In this document: positions 26,896 to 36,019 of the stretch, in pieces
Position numbering within the stretch: position 1 is the stretch's first letter
Layout: each line of letters starts with the position of its first letter
NCBI GenBank assembly: GCA_965263485.1
Contig: CBDHHO010000004.1
Location: 186,001-250,000, forward strand
Length of the DNA stretch: 64,000 nt
Source of the DNA: Haliotispira sp965263485
Lineage (GTDB): Bacteria; Spirochaetota; Spirochaetia; SP-2023
Reading direction: 5' to 3'
The notes under the pieces: generated by a model
Seen by the model: only the letters and a program-made list of their open reading frames with translations
What the model was told of the DNA's origin: nothing
Databases searched by the model: none
Translations under genes and position numbers: made by a program

Positions 26896-27909
26896 TCACA
26901 GAAAATCAGAATCTGTATTATTTTTGCGCCGTAAATGTTGGCGCAGAAACGGCCAGATTCGCAAAAAAACAATATTAAAATTCCACAAAATGCTAAAAAT
27001 AATTGAGATGGAGAGGGTGCTGCTGTCCAGATAATCTAAGGCCAATACTGCGGCCATACCGGTGTTGGCTACCAGATTAGCTGTCAGCATAGTCATCTGA
27101 GTCTCCAGCGAAGCGCGGCAAAACAACAACAAAGTGCAGACGTAGACCAGTACCACCACAAATATGGTAAATAACAGAATATACCAGAAGTTCCGGGCCT
27201 GATGGCGCAGTACGCTCTGCCCGGAGAGCATCAGAATAAATGCCGTCACCGACATGGTAAGTGCCACTATCAGGTGGGAGTGGAATTTGAACCAGCTGTG
27301 CAGGCGACACGCTCTAAAGTAGAGTATGCGCTCCAGAACCATCGGCACAAAGACCATCCAGGAGGTCTGCCAGATCATCGCGGGAAGGTCGATTTTGATG
27401 CTGGTACCCGCCAGCGTATAGAGCAAAAATGGCAGCGACAGCGGCAATAGAAACGATGAGCCCAGTGTGATGAGCAAATTGGTCTCCGGTTTCAGGCGCA
27501 GCAAAATGGCAAAGGACACCGAGGAAAATCCGGAGCTGGTACCGGCCAGCAATACCGCAGCAGGCAGCAAATCGGGCCAGAGGAAATAAGAGACCGCATA
27601 GACCAACAACGGCAGCAAAATATTGTTGACCAGAATGCCATAGCCCAGTAGTCCCGGACGGCTCAATATGGTGGTTCCCAAGGAGGGGTAGTGAATGTGC
27701 AGGGCATTGACCAGCAGCAAAACGCTGAGGCTGTATTTGGCATACGGCTTGAGCATTGATTCTAGGTCGGGAAACTGCGGGGCCAGAAAGAACGCCAGCA
27801 GCATGGCCAAGTTGGTCAGCACGGGGATCAACCAGGCCCGGGCTCTGGACTGGGATGCATACCGGGTTTTGGGTTCGATTGTGAGCCGAAGGGCAGAAGG
27901 TTTGGGCAT
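26896..27909 (-). CDS. BASS/SBF-like sodium symporter-type membrane protein
   Basis: 337-residue protein with about ten hydrophobic segments. LLAGTSSGFSSVSFAILLRLKPETN followed by SSFLLPLSLPFLL resembles the substrate and Na+ site of bile-acid:sodium symporter family proteins, which export or import organic anions. The Asn-Thr-Gly in LVANTGMAAVLAL fits the second crossover. ATG 27909 is the assumed start; a GTG at 27969 is possible and neither has a strong ribosome site. It is divergent from the PHP gene. Family assignment is moderate. Confidence 0.65.
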   Translation of the reverse strand: MPKPSALRLTIEPKTRYASQSRARAWLIPVLTNLAMLLAFFLAPQFPDLESMLKPYAKYSLSVLLLVNALHIHYPSLGTTILSRPGLLGYGILVNNILLPLLVYAVSYFLWPDLLPAAVLLAGTSSGFSSVSFAILLRLKPETNLLITLGSSFLLPLSLPFLLYTLAGTSIKIDLPAMIWQTSWMVFVPMVLERILYFRACRLHSWFKFHSHLIVALTMSVTAFILMLSGQSVLRHQARNFWYILLFTIFVVVLVYVCTLLLFCRASLETQMTMLTANLVANTGMAAVLALDYLDSSTLSISIIFSILWNFNIVFLRIWPFLRQHLRRKNNTDSDFL

Positions 27910-28071
27910 AAAAAGGCAATGGAGGAAGGAACAGATCAGATTGAGCCCATACTCTATGTAAATTGTCACTCCGGGGGAAGTTTAAGAGCGAGCATTACAG
28001 GGCGCAAAGCAGTTCCGGGAAAGGCCGGGAGGCATTCCCTCTTGTCGGGTATTTACTTAGAATATCATATT

Positions 28072-29589
28072 ATGAAGCATAGTCAGTTTTTGCAGTTTTC
28101 GCAGCAGCTTGCTCCGGCAGAGGGCAAAAGTTACAGCCAGATCGCCTTTGAAGTCCCCCCGGATACCGAATACATTGCAATCCAAGGCCATTTTACGGTG
28201 TCAGACGGAGGAGTGGGCACTATAGATATCGGGCTCTCCGATGCGGACGGCTGCATTCGTGGCTGGAGCGGTAATTTGAACCGCATGGAGCGGATTTTTT
28301 TAGGCGAGGAGCAAGCCAGCCTGGGCTATCTGGCCGGGCCTCTGCAAGCGGGGACCTGGCAGATCCTGCTCGGCGACAATCGCCAGCACAGCAGCAGCAT
28401 CAATGTGGAGTTGCAACTGGAATTGATTCCCTCTCGTCCACGCATTCTCCGGGGTGATGTTCACGGCCATTCACTCTACAGCGACGGCTCCCACAGCATT
28501 GAGACCAAGTTGCAGATGGCCAAAGACAATGGCCTTGATTTTCTGGGCTTCACCGACCATAACTCGATCTCGCAGAACAGCTGCTTGCCCGTCAACCCAG
28601 ATGTGCTGCTGCTGCCTTCCTGCGAAATTACTTCGTACAACGGCCACGTCAATATTTTTGGCTACCGGCAGCATCGTATTCCCGATTTTATGTGCCGTAA
28701 CTCGGAGGATATGCGCCGGATTTTGACGGATTTGAAAGAGGAAGATGCCCGGCAGGCTGAGGCGCGAGGGGAAAACCACAGCAAAAAGCAGCTGCCCCTA
28801 AAGCAGCTGCCCCTGATGATACAGCTCAACCACCCGATCCGCCGGGGTGATGTCGCCGGTTGCCAATGGAACTGGGACTACAATATGCCCTTCGACTGGA
28901 TTGAGGTCTGGAACGGTGCCTGGAATCACAACAGCATCGCCAATGTGGCGCTGTGGCAGAGCTTTCTGGAGCAGGGTCGCTATTTGCCCGCCACAGCCAA
29001 CAGCGATTTTCATATTTTGGGACCAAAGAGCCAGGGCTATCCGTGTAACAATATCTGGGTCGGGAAAAAGACTTCGGCAGACATTTTGCAAGCACTGCAT
29101 AAAGGGCATAACTATCTGACGGCGGAACCTTTGCCCGCTACCAGCTTTGCCGCCCGCTGCCAGTTCCTGCCCACTCAGGAACTGGTGCTGTTCGGCAGTA
29201 CCGTGCAATTTCGGCAAACACTTGCGCCGCTGGTGCTGGAATTGACGGTGGCAGATTCCTATTTGAGAAATCTCGGCAAGCTTATGCTAAAGGCGTGGAA
29301 CGAGCGCGGGCTATGCTTAAAACGGCAACTGAACACCAGCGATTTTACCGAGTGCCCGCGCCCGGAAAGCCACGAGGGACTGGAAATGCACAACCGTCAT
29401 TTTCGCTTGGAATTAAACGACTTGGTACCCAAACCGGAGGCAGCAACTCAGGATACTGTCCGGGGGGCCGGTAAATTCCTACGGTTTGAGTTGTTTCGGA
29501 GGGCTGTAACTCATTCTAAAGAGGAAGGAGAAGCCGAAGAAACCGAAGCCTTGCTGCTCACCAATCCTGTGTTTTTTCAGGCGAGCTGA
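28072..29589 (+). CDS. PHP-domain metallohydrolase (CehA/McbA type)
   Basis: 505-residue protein. An N-terminal beta-rich part (about residues 1-120) is followed by a PHP domain with DVHGHSLYSDGSHS, FTDHNSIS, LLPSCEITS, IQLNHPIRRGD and a late NSDFH, the metal ligands of the PHP trinuclear site. Members of the CehA/McbA group hydrolyse phosphoesters. A C-terminal part of about 130 residues is less conserved. ATG 28072 gives the first recognisable strand; there is no clear ribosome site before it, so the message may be nearly leaderless. It diverges from the transporter at 27909. Confidence 0.82.
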   Translation: MKHSQFLQFSQQLAPAEGKSYSQIAFEVPPDTEYIAIQGHFTVSDGGVGTIDIGLSDADGCIRGWSGNLNRMERIFLGEEQASLGYLAGPLQAGTWQILLGDNRQHSSSINVELQLELIPSRPRILRGDVHGHSLYSDGSHSIETKLQMAKDNGLDFLGFTDHNSISQNSCLPVNPDVLLLPSCEITSYNGHVNIFGYRQHRIPDFMCRNSEDMRRILTDLKEEDARQAEARGENHSKKQLPLKQLPLMIQLNHPIRRGDVAGCQWNWDYNMPFDWIEVWNGAWNHNSIANVALWQSFLEQGRYLPATANSDFHILGPKSQGYPCNNIWVGKKTSADILQALHKGHNYLTAEPLPATSFAARCQFLPTQELVLFGSTVQFRQTLAPLVLELTVADSYLRNLGKLMLKAWNERGLCLKRQLNTSDFTECPRPESHEGLEMHNRHFRLELNDLVPKPEAATQDTVRGAGKFLRFELFRRAVTHSKEEGEAEETEALLLTNPVFFQAS

Positions 29590-29729
29590 GTGCAAAACTG
29601 TCCGGCAGACTGCCGCAGGCAGACAGGTCAAGCTTCCGCAAGTAGTAAGGCTTTTGTGACAAAGTTGCTCGGTGAACAAGACCGAGTCTGGCTCAGCATC
29701 TTTCTGTGGCGGGGATTTTAGAGGTCCCC
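29590..29729. mobile_element. Truncated MITE copy
   Basis: The right end GATTTTAGAGGTCCCC ends at 29729. The interior has AACAAGACCGAGTCTGGC, shared with other copies. The left end is missing and the copy starts next to the PHP stop codon. It lies 45 bp before metB and may contribute to its leader. Confidence 0.65.
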
Positions 29730-29774
29730 TTTAGAAACTCTTCATTTGAGCTGAGGATACAAGGAGAGCATATT

Positions 29775-30974
29775 ATGGCAGGAGTCAAACGCACAGCGGA
29801 CAGCATCACCGCTCTGGCCGGAATCGACCGGGAGAGCCAGTACCGGGCCGTGGTTTCGCCGATTTATACCAGTTCTATCTACCGCATGGCCGACTTCGCC
29901 GTTGAGGGTGAGCACGAGTACGCCCGCGTCTCTCATCCCAACCGCAGCCATCTGGGCGAGGCTTTGTCTGAAATGGAAGGTGCTTGCGGCAGGGGCATCA
30001 TCACCGCTTCGGGCATGGCAGCGCTGAATTTGCTGCTGCAGCTGGTCGAACCGGGCGACTGGGTAATCTGCGGGCACGATGCCTACGGCGGCACCCAGCG
30101 CTTTCTGGACGCCGTGGCCGCGCGCGGCCTACTGCGTCTGCACTATTGCGACATCAACGACCCGGACCCGGCGATTGCCCGCCAAGCACTGGCCCTCGGT
30201 CCGCGTTTGCTGCTGCTCGAAACGCCGTCCAACCCGCTGTTGGGCATCTGTGATGTGGCGGCTTGGGTAGCTGCTGCTGCCCAGGCCGGCGACCCGAAAG
30301 GGCGCCGGCCAATCGTTGCCGTGGACAACACCATGCTCAGCCCCGTAAATTTCCAGCCTTTGAACTTGGGCGCGGACCTGGTCTGGCATTCGACCACCAA
30401 ATACATCAACGGCCACACCGACCTGATTGGCGGGGCCATTCTTTGCCGTGAGCCGGAGTTGCACGATGAGCTGGACTGGTGGATCAAGACCATGGGTCTG
30501 GGGGCTGCGGCCTTTGATGCCTGGCTCACCACTCGCGGTCTGCACACGCTGCCGCTGCGTATGCGGCGCCAGCAGGAAAGTGCCCGGCAGCTGGCCGAAT
30601 TTTTAGATTCGCATCCGCAAGTAGAGCGGGTCTTCTATCCCGGCTTGGAGTCGCATCCGGGGCATGAACTGGCATGCAGGCAGTTTAGCGGTTTTGGCGG
30701 CATGCTGAGCTTTGAGCTGAAGGCCGGAAAGACCGAAGTTACCGATGAGGAGTTGAAAACCTTTATTTATGCCCAAAAGGCCGCCTCATTTGCCGTTTCG
30801 CTGGGAGGAGTGAGCAGTCTGCTCTCACATCCTTCGACCATGACCCATGTCGATATGAGCGAAGAAGCCCGCGCTGCGGCGGGTATTCGCTATGGCCTGC
30901 TGCGTCTGTCCGTAGGCCTAGAAGAACCGGAAGATCTGCTTCGGGGCCTAGCAGAGGGCTTTGCCGCCCTTTAG
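29775..30974 (+). CDS. metB: Cystathionine gamma-synthase family PLP enzyme
   Basis: 399-residue Cys/Met-metabolism PLP enzyme. The N-terminus has PIYTSSIYRMADF and YARVSHPNR; GIITASGMAALNLLLQL is the first phosphate loop; LETPSNPLLGICD and AVDNTML hold the cofactor Asp; and WHSTTKYINGHTDLIGG contains the Schiff-base Lys. It acts in transsulfuration, joining activated homoserine with cysteine, or as a gamma-lyase; the family cannot be divided further by eye, so the symbol is tentative. AAGGAG lies eight bases before ATG 29775. A solitary MITE end overlaps the stop codon. Confidence 0.82.
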   Translation: MAGVKRTADSITALAGIDRESQYRAVVSPIYTSSIYRMADFAVEGEHEYARVSHPNRSHLGEALSEMEGACGRGIITASGMAALNLLLQLVEPGDWVICGHDAYGGTQRFLDAVAARGLLRLHYCDINDPDPAIARQALALGPRLLLLETPSNPLLGICDVAAWVAAAAQAGDPKGRRPIVAVDNTMLSPVNFQPLNLGADLVWHSTTKYINGHTDLIGGAILCREPELHDELDWWIKTMGLGAAAFDAWLTTRGLHTLPLRMRRQQESARQLAEFLDSHPQVERVFYPGLESHPGHELACRQFSGFGGMLSFELKAGKTEVTDEELKTFIYAQKAASFAVSLGGVSSLLSHPSTMTHVDMSEEARAAAGIRYGLLRLSVGLEEPEDLLRGLAEGFAAL

Positions 30975-30982
30975 GGGTGCCC
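30972..30982. repeat. MITE end overlapping the metB stop
   Basis: TAGGGGTGCCC resembles the right-end motif TAGAGGTGCCC and includes the TAG stop of metB. No partner end is seen. It may be the remnant of an insertion at the gene's 3' end that replaced the original terminus. Confidence 0.4.
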
Positions 30983-31022
30983 TTTAGAACTTCCTGGCGG
31001 GGTTGTTGCTGTAAACGAGCGA

Positions 31023-32570
31023 TTATGAGTTCAAGGTCGTCAGGGTCGCTTTGGCCCTGCTCCGTACCACCGAATCGCGATCGTTTTCCGACAACTCTTC
31101 AACACTGCTCTGCAAGCTGCTGATCCGCTCGCGGGCGATGGCGCGCAGAGCGTCTAAACGGGTTTTCTGAGCCCGGTCTGCCAGCATTTCCTTGTAGACA
31201 AAGCCCAACACAGTCCAGGGCGTACTGCTGACTACGCGGAAAATCCCACTGCGCGAGAGCTTGGCTTCACTGCCCCGATCGCTCAGCAACTGGCGCAGAA
31301 CGGCCACGACACTCTGATCCTGTGCGAGGATTAAAGTGCGCAGCACATCGAGGCGCTGGGTCTCTCCGACCTCCGGATCGAGTAGCATCCCGCTCAGTGC
31401 GCTTGTGCCGGCGGTGCCCATCTGGCGCAGGGACTGGACTGCGGCCCTGCGCACTGCCACCACCGTATCGTTGGCGACTTTGTAAACCAGGCTGGGAATG
31501 GTGTCCTGTAGCTGCAGTTCGCCTGCTGTTTTGGCGGCCTGCTCCCGCGTCTTCCAGTAGGCTTCCTGCAGGCCCTGCAAAACAACATCGGCAAACTCGG
31601 GCTGTGCGGGAAAAGTACTGAGGGCCAACAATACTTGGTAGCGCTGCTGAGTGCCGCCGCTGCGAAACTGTTCCAGCACCAAAGGGAGTGCCTCCAACCG
31701 TTGCATCCGGCCCAAGGCATTGGCCGCTGCGCCCCAGACCGAGTTGCTGTATTCCGAAGCATCGGTTTTGCTGTCCTCGAGAATCCTGAGCAGGTATGGG
31801 GCACCTTCGTCGTATGCCAGTTCCCCCAGTGCGGTGATTGCGGCGACCCGCAGTGCTTCGGTTTCCCGGTCACTGAATTCGGTGAAAGTGCCCGTCTCAT
31901 CTTCGGACAACTTCAAAATCCTTGCTCCGCTTTGGGCCGTGCCAATGCGGCCCAGTGTGATAAGGCTCTGTTCAAGAACCTGAGGGTTGTCGTGGCTCAG
32001 CAGGCCCAGCACCTGCGCTTCGCTGCTTTGGATTCTCAGATTGCGCAGGTAGGACAGTGCCCTCAAGAGCAGGTTGGTATCGACATTGTCCTCTGCCGCA
32101 CTGCGCTCAAGCACCTCCATTACATATTCCCGGGCTCCCTCCCACTTCTGGCGCATGAAAAAACCGATGGCTTCGGTTTCCAGTTCACTGTTGCTGTAGC
32201 CTTTTTGGATTCGCTGGTAAATCGCCTCGTTGTAGGGTGTTTCTTCAATCCACGAAATAGAATCATTTCCCTCACTCCGCAGGCGCGGTGTATCGCGCAG
32301 CAAGGTCTGCATCACCTTGACCAGATCTGAGTCGGTGCCATAGCCAATGCTTTCCCGGATTTGTTCATCGCGGCGTCTGGCTTCTTCGCGGGCTTCCTGC
32401 TGTACATCGCTTGCCGACTCGGCTTGGGCTGGAGCGGGTGCTTGAGGAACCTTAGCCTCGACACTGGGATCGGGGTCTTGGGCATCCAGACTCGCAGGAT
32501 TCAAAAAAGTGATTGCCCCGCCCATGATTAAAAAGAAAATCAGCCACTTGGCTTGCATATTTGCTCGCAT
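31023..32570 (-). CDS. Exported HEAT-repeat protein
   Basis: 515-residue protein with a signal peptide (WLIFFLIMGGAITFL, then SLDAQ) and an acidic Pro/Ala-rich linker. It then carries repeated helical pairs of the HEAT/PBS-lyase type such as LGLLSHDNPQVLEQSLITLG, AALTALGELAYDEGA-like units and VRRAAVQSLRQMG. Such periplasmic arrays act as protein-binding scaffolds. ATG 32570 is preferred over a GTG at 32582 because GAGG lies six bases before it. No enzymatic motif is seen. It is separated from tetR by MITE sequence. Confidence 0.78.
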   Translation of the reverse strand: MRANMQAKWLIFFLIMGGAITFLNPASLDAQDPDPSVEAKVPQAPAPAQAESASDVQQEAREEARRRDEQIRESIGYGTDSDLVKVMQTLLRDTPRLRSEGNDSISWIEETPYNEAIYQRIQKGYSNSELETEAIGFFMRQKWEGAREYVMEVLERSAAEDNVDTNLLLRALSYLRNLRIQSSEAQVLGLLSHDNPQVLEQSLITLGRIGTAQSGARILKLSEDETGTFTEFSDRETEALRVAAITALGELAYDEGAPYLLRILEDSKTDASEYSNSVWGAAANALGRMQRLEALPLVLEQFRSGGTQQRYQVLLALSTFPAQPEFADVVLQGLQEAYWKTREQAAKTAGELQLQDTIPSLVYKVANDTVVAVRRAAVQSLRQMGTAGTSALSGMLLDPEVGETQRLDVLRTLILAQDQSVVAVLRQLLSDRGSEAKLSRSGIFRVVSSTPWTVLGFVYKEMLADRAQKTRLDALRAIARERISSLQSSVEELSENDRDSVVRSRAKATLTTLNS

Positions 32571-32605
32571 ACGCTTCCTCACCTGTTTCGTGGAGTCCAG
32601 GATTC

Positions 32606-32619
32606 TTTGAGAGGTTCCC
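32606..32619. repeat. Decayed MITE end
   Basis: TTTGAGAGGTTCCC resembles the right-end motif TTTAGAGGTCCCC. It lies just upstream of the HEAT-repeat gene start and may be the remnant of an older copy next to the intact one at 32668. Confidence 0.4.
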
Positions 32620-32667
32620 TTGAAAATCTGTTTAAGATCTGATTCACCACGGAATTGGAGATCTTAA

Positions 32668-32878
32668 GGGGGACCTCTAAAAATTCGCTTTTGTCTTCTT
32701 GCGAAGCTATTTTGGAGCGAGGAAGTGAAGCCGAAGAATACTTTGTTGTATTGTATAGGCTTCCATGCTTCAGTATGGAAGAAAATGCAGGCCGTGCGCA
32801 GCAAGAGCCTGCCGCCTCTTCTGACAAAGCTGTTCGTTTCAAAAGAGCGAGCGCAGAATGGAATTTTTAGAGGTCCCC
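32668..32878. mobile_element. Complete MITE copy, about 211 bp, TSD TTAA
   Basis: Begins GGGGGACCTCTAAAAATTCG and ends GAATTTTTAGAGGTCCCC. It is flanked by TTAA at 32664-32667 and 32879-32882, if the extra G belongs to the element. The interior is closely similar to the copy at 8889-9109. With the decayed end at 32606 it explains the 332-bp gap between the HEAT gene and tetR. Confidence 0.85.
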
Positions 32879-32902
32879 TTAAACAGATTCTCAGGAAAGC
32901 AG

Positions 32903-33634
32903 TTAAAAGGGCAGGCCTTCGTTTTGAATATCGGCCAGTTTCGCTTTCTGCTGACGCACAACCTGAACGACATAGGTACGGCGGAACTGTTCAATCCGCA
33001 GGCGGGCCCGCAGGTCGAAAGCCGGAGTCAGGGGGTACATCGGTTGCAGCAGACTGCCCAGCAAAATGGAGCGTCGCAGGCCCAGTTCTTCTTCACTAAG
33101 TTTCTGAGAGCCACCCTCGCATAATCGGATCAGCAGTGGGTCCAAGCGTTCCTGCAGGCGCCCCAGAGCCGCCTCTACCTGCTCGGTAATTCTTTGCCAC
33201 TTGGCGCTGTCGCGCACAATAATCAAAGCACCCGGATAAAGCAGCAGATAACGCATAAAGTGATCCGCCCAGCGAATCAGGCAGTGTTCGGCGCTCAGGG
33301 TCTGGGATTCGAGCAGAAAAAACAAGCGGTCAAAACCCTGGATGACCTCACTGAAGAGTTCTTCCAGCATGCGATCTTTGCTGCGGAAGTGATAGTTGAC
33401 CGAAGCAATATTAACGTTGGCGTGCTGGGCGATTTCCCGCACCGAAATATTGGTACTGTGTTTCTGGGCGATCAGCACCAGTGAACTACGCAGTATTTGG
33501 GTTCGGGTTTTTTGACCGGCCTTGCGATCTTGTCCGGAAGGATCAAGGAGATTGTGAAGGCCCAAACCGTACTCTTTGAGTTTCTGTGAGCTTTCCTGCA
33601 CCACTTTGCTGAGAACGCTCACCTGCTGCGCCAT
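32903..33634 (-). CDS. TetR-family transcriptional regulator
   Basis: 243-residue regulator. A ~40-residue N-terminal extension precedes the DNA-binding domain: TRTQILRSSLVLIAQ, SVREIAQHANVNIASVNYHFRSKDRMLEELF is the classical helix-turn-helix with the YHF signature. The C-terminal ligand domain is helical. GGAGG lies seven bases before the ATG. No operator or target gene can be assigned; the nearest genes are rny and the HEAT protein. Confidence 0.88.
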   Translation of the reverse strand: MAQQVSVLSKVVQESSQKLKEYGLGLHNLLDPSGQDRKAGQKTRTQILRSSLVLIAQKHSTNISVREIAQHANVNIASVNYHFRSKDRMLEELFSEVIQGFDRLFFLLESQTLSAEHCLIRWADHFMRYLLLYPGALIIVRDSAKWQRITEQVEAALGRLQERLDPLLIRLCEGGSQKLSEEELGLRRSILLGSLLQPMYPLTPAFDLRARLRIEQFRRTYVVQVVRQQKAKLADIQNEGLPF

Positions 33635-33863
33635 AAAAATTCCTCCACTATATTCGCAACTTTCCTAGAGTATCGAAATGTCAGCCAATTTTTAATGAAG
33701 CCGCACTCTCTTCTGTACGGGTAAAGCCTCCTCTCCATGCCGTTTCTCATGCTGCGCATCCAGCAGAAATGAAGAGGAAACCGGAAGGCTCCCTCCTCGT
33801 TTCTGCTGCTCTCTGCTTTGGCCGTTATTGATCGTTATTGACCGTTGCAATAATTGTGCAGAT
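33635..33863. other. Intergenic region tetR-rny, no gene seen
   Basis: 229 bp between two minus-strand genes. It includes the direct repeat CGTTATTGA just beyond the rny stop (about 33823-33845). No MITE end, tRNA or convincing terminator is seen. Confidence 0.5.
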
Positions 33864-35399
33864 TTACTTAGCGTACTCAATGGCACGCGTCTCGCGAATA
33901 ATCGTCACCCGAATATGGCCGGGGTACTGTATCTCCGACTCAATGCGCTGCACGATGGCCTTGGCCAGTTCACTAGTCTCAAGATCGGAAACACTTTCGT
34001 GGTTGACCATGATGCGCATCTCACGGCCAGCCTGTACAGCATAGACCTTCTCTACGCCTGGATAGCTGAGGGCAATGCTCTCCAGACTCTCCAAGCGTTT
34101 GATGTAGTTTTCCACCGATTCGCGACGCGCTCCGGGGCGCGCCGCCGACAAAGCATCGGCCAGCTTGACTACCACCAGTTCCGGGTGAGAGTGGTCAGCA
34201 TCGCCGTGGTGGTCAGAAATCGCCTCCAGTACCAGTTCGTGCTCACCCAAGCGCTTGGCCAGATCTTCCCCGGCGTGAGCGTGATCAAGGTCGGGATTAT
34301 CCACGAGGCCCTTGCCAATATCATGCATCAGACCGCCGCGTTTACAGACTTCTGGATCCAGGCCCAGTTCGGCTCCGATCATAGCGGCAATTTTGGCCAC
34401 TTCACACGAATGTTGCAGAATATTTTGCCCGTAACTGGTGCGGAAATACAGGCGACCCAGAGCCCGTACGCCCTCTGGTTTCATATTGTGGATATTCAGC
34501 TCATAGAGTACCTTTTCGGCCTCTTTACGCATCAACTGGTTCAGCTCTCTGCTGACCTTCTCCACGGTCTCTTCAATGCGGACCGGATGGATGCGGCCAT
34601 CCAGCACCAAGCGCTCCAGTGTGATCTTGGCAATGGCACGACGCACCGGATCAAAGCACGAAATAACCACTGCCTCGGGCGTGTCGTCGATAATGATATC
34701 GACCCCGGTCAGGGTCTCCAGAGAGCGGATGTTGCGTCCTTCTTTGCCGATGATGCGGCCTTTCATCTCTTCGTTGGGCAGGGGTACTATGGTAATCGAC
34801 TGTTCGGCAGCCACTTCGGTGCCGATACGCTGCATGGTGGTAATCAAAATATCGCGCACGCGCAGTTCTGCATTCTCACGCGCCTCCTCTTCAATCACCT
34901 GTAATCTCTCGTAGGCCGCCTGATGGGCCTCTTTCTCCATCGTCTCAAGGATCTGGCGTCTGGCCTCTTCGCGGTTCATGCCAGCAGCATTTTCCAGCTT
35001 GTTGACAAGACCCGCTTTCAGATTTTCAATCTGTTCTTCTTCTGTGATCAGCCGTTCTTTGGTTTTCTTCAGTTGGTTTTCAAGTTTCTGGAGCTCTTCC
35101 AGTTTGTGCTCGAGATTGTCTTCTTTCTTCTCCAAGCGGTTTTCTCGCTTTTGGAATTCACGGTTGCGATTTTCCGTCAGTTTTTCCGCGTGCTTTTGCT
35201 CCTTCAGAACCAGTTGCTCTACTTCCAATAAGCGATTTTTTTTGAGCTGCGCGGCTTCCCTTTCTGCGTCCTGCAACATGTTTTGCGAAACACGCTCCAC
35301 GGAATTCGCATTGGAGCGCGCCACCATGAATCTTGTTAACCAGCCTAAGATGAAACCAATAACGGGAAACAGAAAAAGGTATGCAATGTTGATACTCAT
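33864..35399 (-). CDS. rny: Ribonuclease Y
   Basis: 511-residue RNase Y, normal length. An N-terminal membrane anchor (IAYLFLFPVIGFILGWLTRF) is followed by a long charged coiled coil (about residues 35-190), a KH domain with IIGKEGRNIRSLETLTG, and an HD domain with LMHDIGKGL and metal His/Asp. It starts mRNA decay at the membrane. ATG 35399 has GGGAG seven bases upstream; an ATG six bases earlier overlaps that site. The gene stands alone. Confidence 0.95.
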   Translation of the reverse strand: MSINIAYLFLFPVIGFILGWLTRFMVARSNANSVERVSQNMLQDAEREAAQLKKNRLLEVEQLVLKEQKHAEKLTENRNREFQKRENRLEKKEDNLEHKLEELQKLENQLKKTKERLITEEEQIENLKAGLVNKLENAAGMNREEARRQILETMEKEAHQAAYERLQVIEEEARENAELRVRDILITTMQRIGTEVAAEQSITIVPLPNEEMKGRIIGKEGRNIRSLETLTGVDIIIDDTPEAVVISCFDPVRRAIAKITLERLVLDGRIHPVRIEETVEKVSRELNQLMRKEAEKVLYELNIHNMKPEGVRALGRLYFRTSYGQNILQHSCEVAKIAAMIGAELGLDPEVCKRGGLMHDIGKGLVDNPDLDHAHAGEDLAKRLGEHELVLEAISDHHGDADHSHPELVVVKLADALSAARPGARRESVENYIKRLESLESIALSYPGVEKVYAVQAGREMRIMVNHESVSDLETSELAKAIVQRIESEIQYPGHIRVTIIRETRAIEYAK

Positions 35400-35930
35400 T
35401 CTCATTCTCCCTATAATTCTCAGGAACCTCTTCAGGTAATCTTTAAAAACACCTGTTCCGTGCCAAGCTTGGCCCTTATCAGCAGCCAGCATTGCCAACA
35501 GATCATTACAATACAAAAAGATATTCTGTGGATTCACTGCTTCGCTGTCCTATCCCTTTGCTGGCATCGAAAGCCGGTTTCCAGAAGTTCCCTTTCATTA
35601 ACTTCCAATCAAGCACGATATATATTGATGTAGAACTATATATTGAAGTTGATTTTCAGTGCGACTAATGTAATTAAGTCCGGAGATCAAGACAAGGCTC
35701 TGCCAATCGGCTGCCTGTGCGCCCAGCGATAGACAAAATGCTGTAAGTATTATAATACAAGGATTTGCAGTCTTGGAAATCGCAGCTTCCGAAGCGATGT
35801 GAATAAAAAAACGGTTCTTCGCAGATTAAAATAAAGTGAAAAGTGAAGGAAGCGGGAAGGAATTGTTCGAATCCCGGCCCCCCGGTCAACTCCAGCAAAC
35901 AAATGCAGGGCAATAGCACAATGCTCGCGA
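35400..35930. other. Long non-coding stretch upstream of rny
   Basis: About 530 bp, more AT-rich than the flanking genes. It has the rny ribosome site and an AT-rich zone at 35610-35670 that could hold the rny promoter. A TTCGAATCC stretch at about 35866 looks like a tRNA T-loop but lacks pairing partners. No convincing gene. Confidence 0.5.
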
Positions 35931-35979
35931 AGCGATACCATTTTTAGAAGTCCCCTTATAGACCCTTATAGAGGTCCCC
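35931..35979. repeat. Two MITE right ends in tandem
   Basis: GAAGCGATACCATTTTTAGA-type right end (to 35955) is identical in its body to the end of the copy at 39457-39710. It is followed by TATAGAGGTCCCC at about 35967-35979. The rest of the copies is lost or unrecognisable. It lies at the 3' side of the lipoprotein gene. Confidence 0.6.
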
Positions 35980-36019
35980 TGTGGAGGAGAGCCAGACCAT
36001 TCCCAAGCACGGCAGTCTA

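Noticed and set aside
26629..27034. Small frames within the MITE before the BASS-like gene
   Set aside because: They consist of repeat DNA and its flank and differ from copy to copy.
30129..30547. Minus-strand frames inside metB
   Set aside because: Antisense shadows in GC-rich coding sequence; no motif.
33828..34904. Long plus-strand frame opposite rny
   Set aside because: It mirrors codon structure of rny on the other strand; the RNase Y frame is unmistakable.
35860..35885. TTCGAATCC stretch resembling a tRNA T-arm
   Set aside because: The bases on the two sides do not pair as a T-stem, and no acceptor, anticodon or D arm is found around it.
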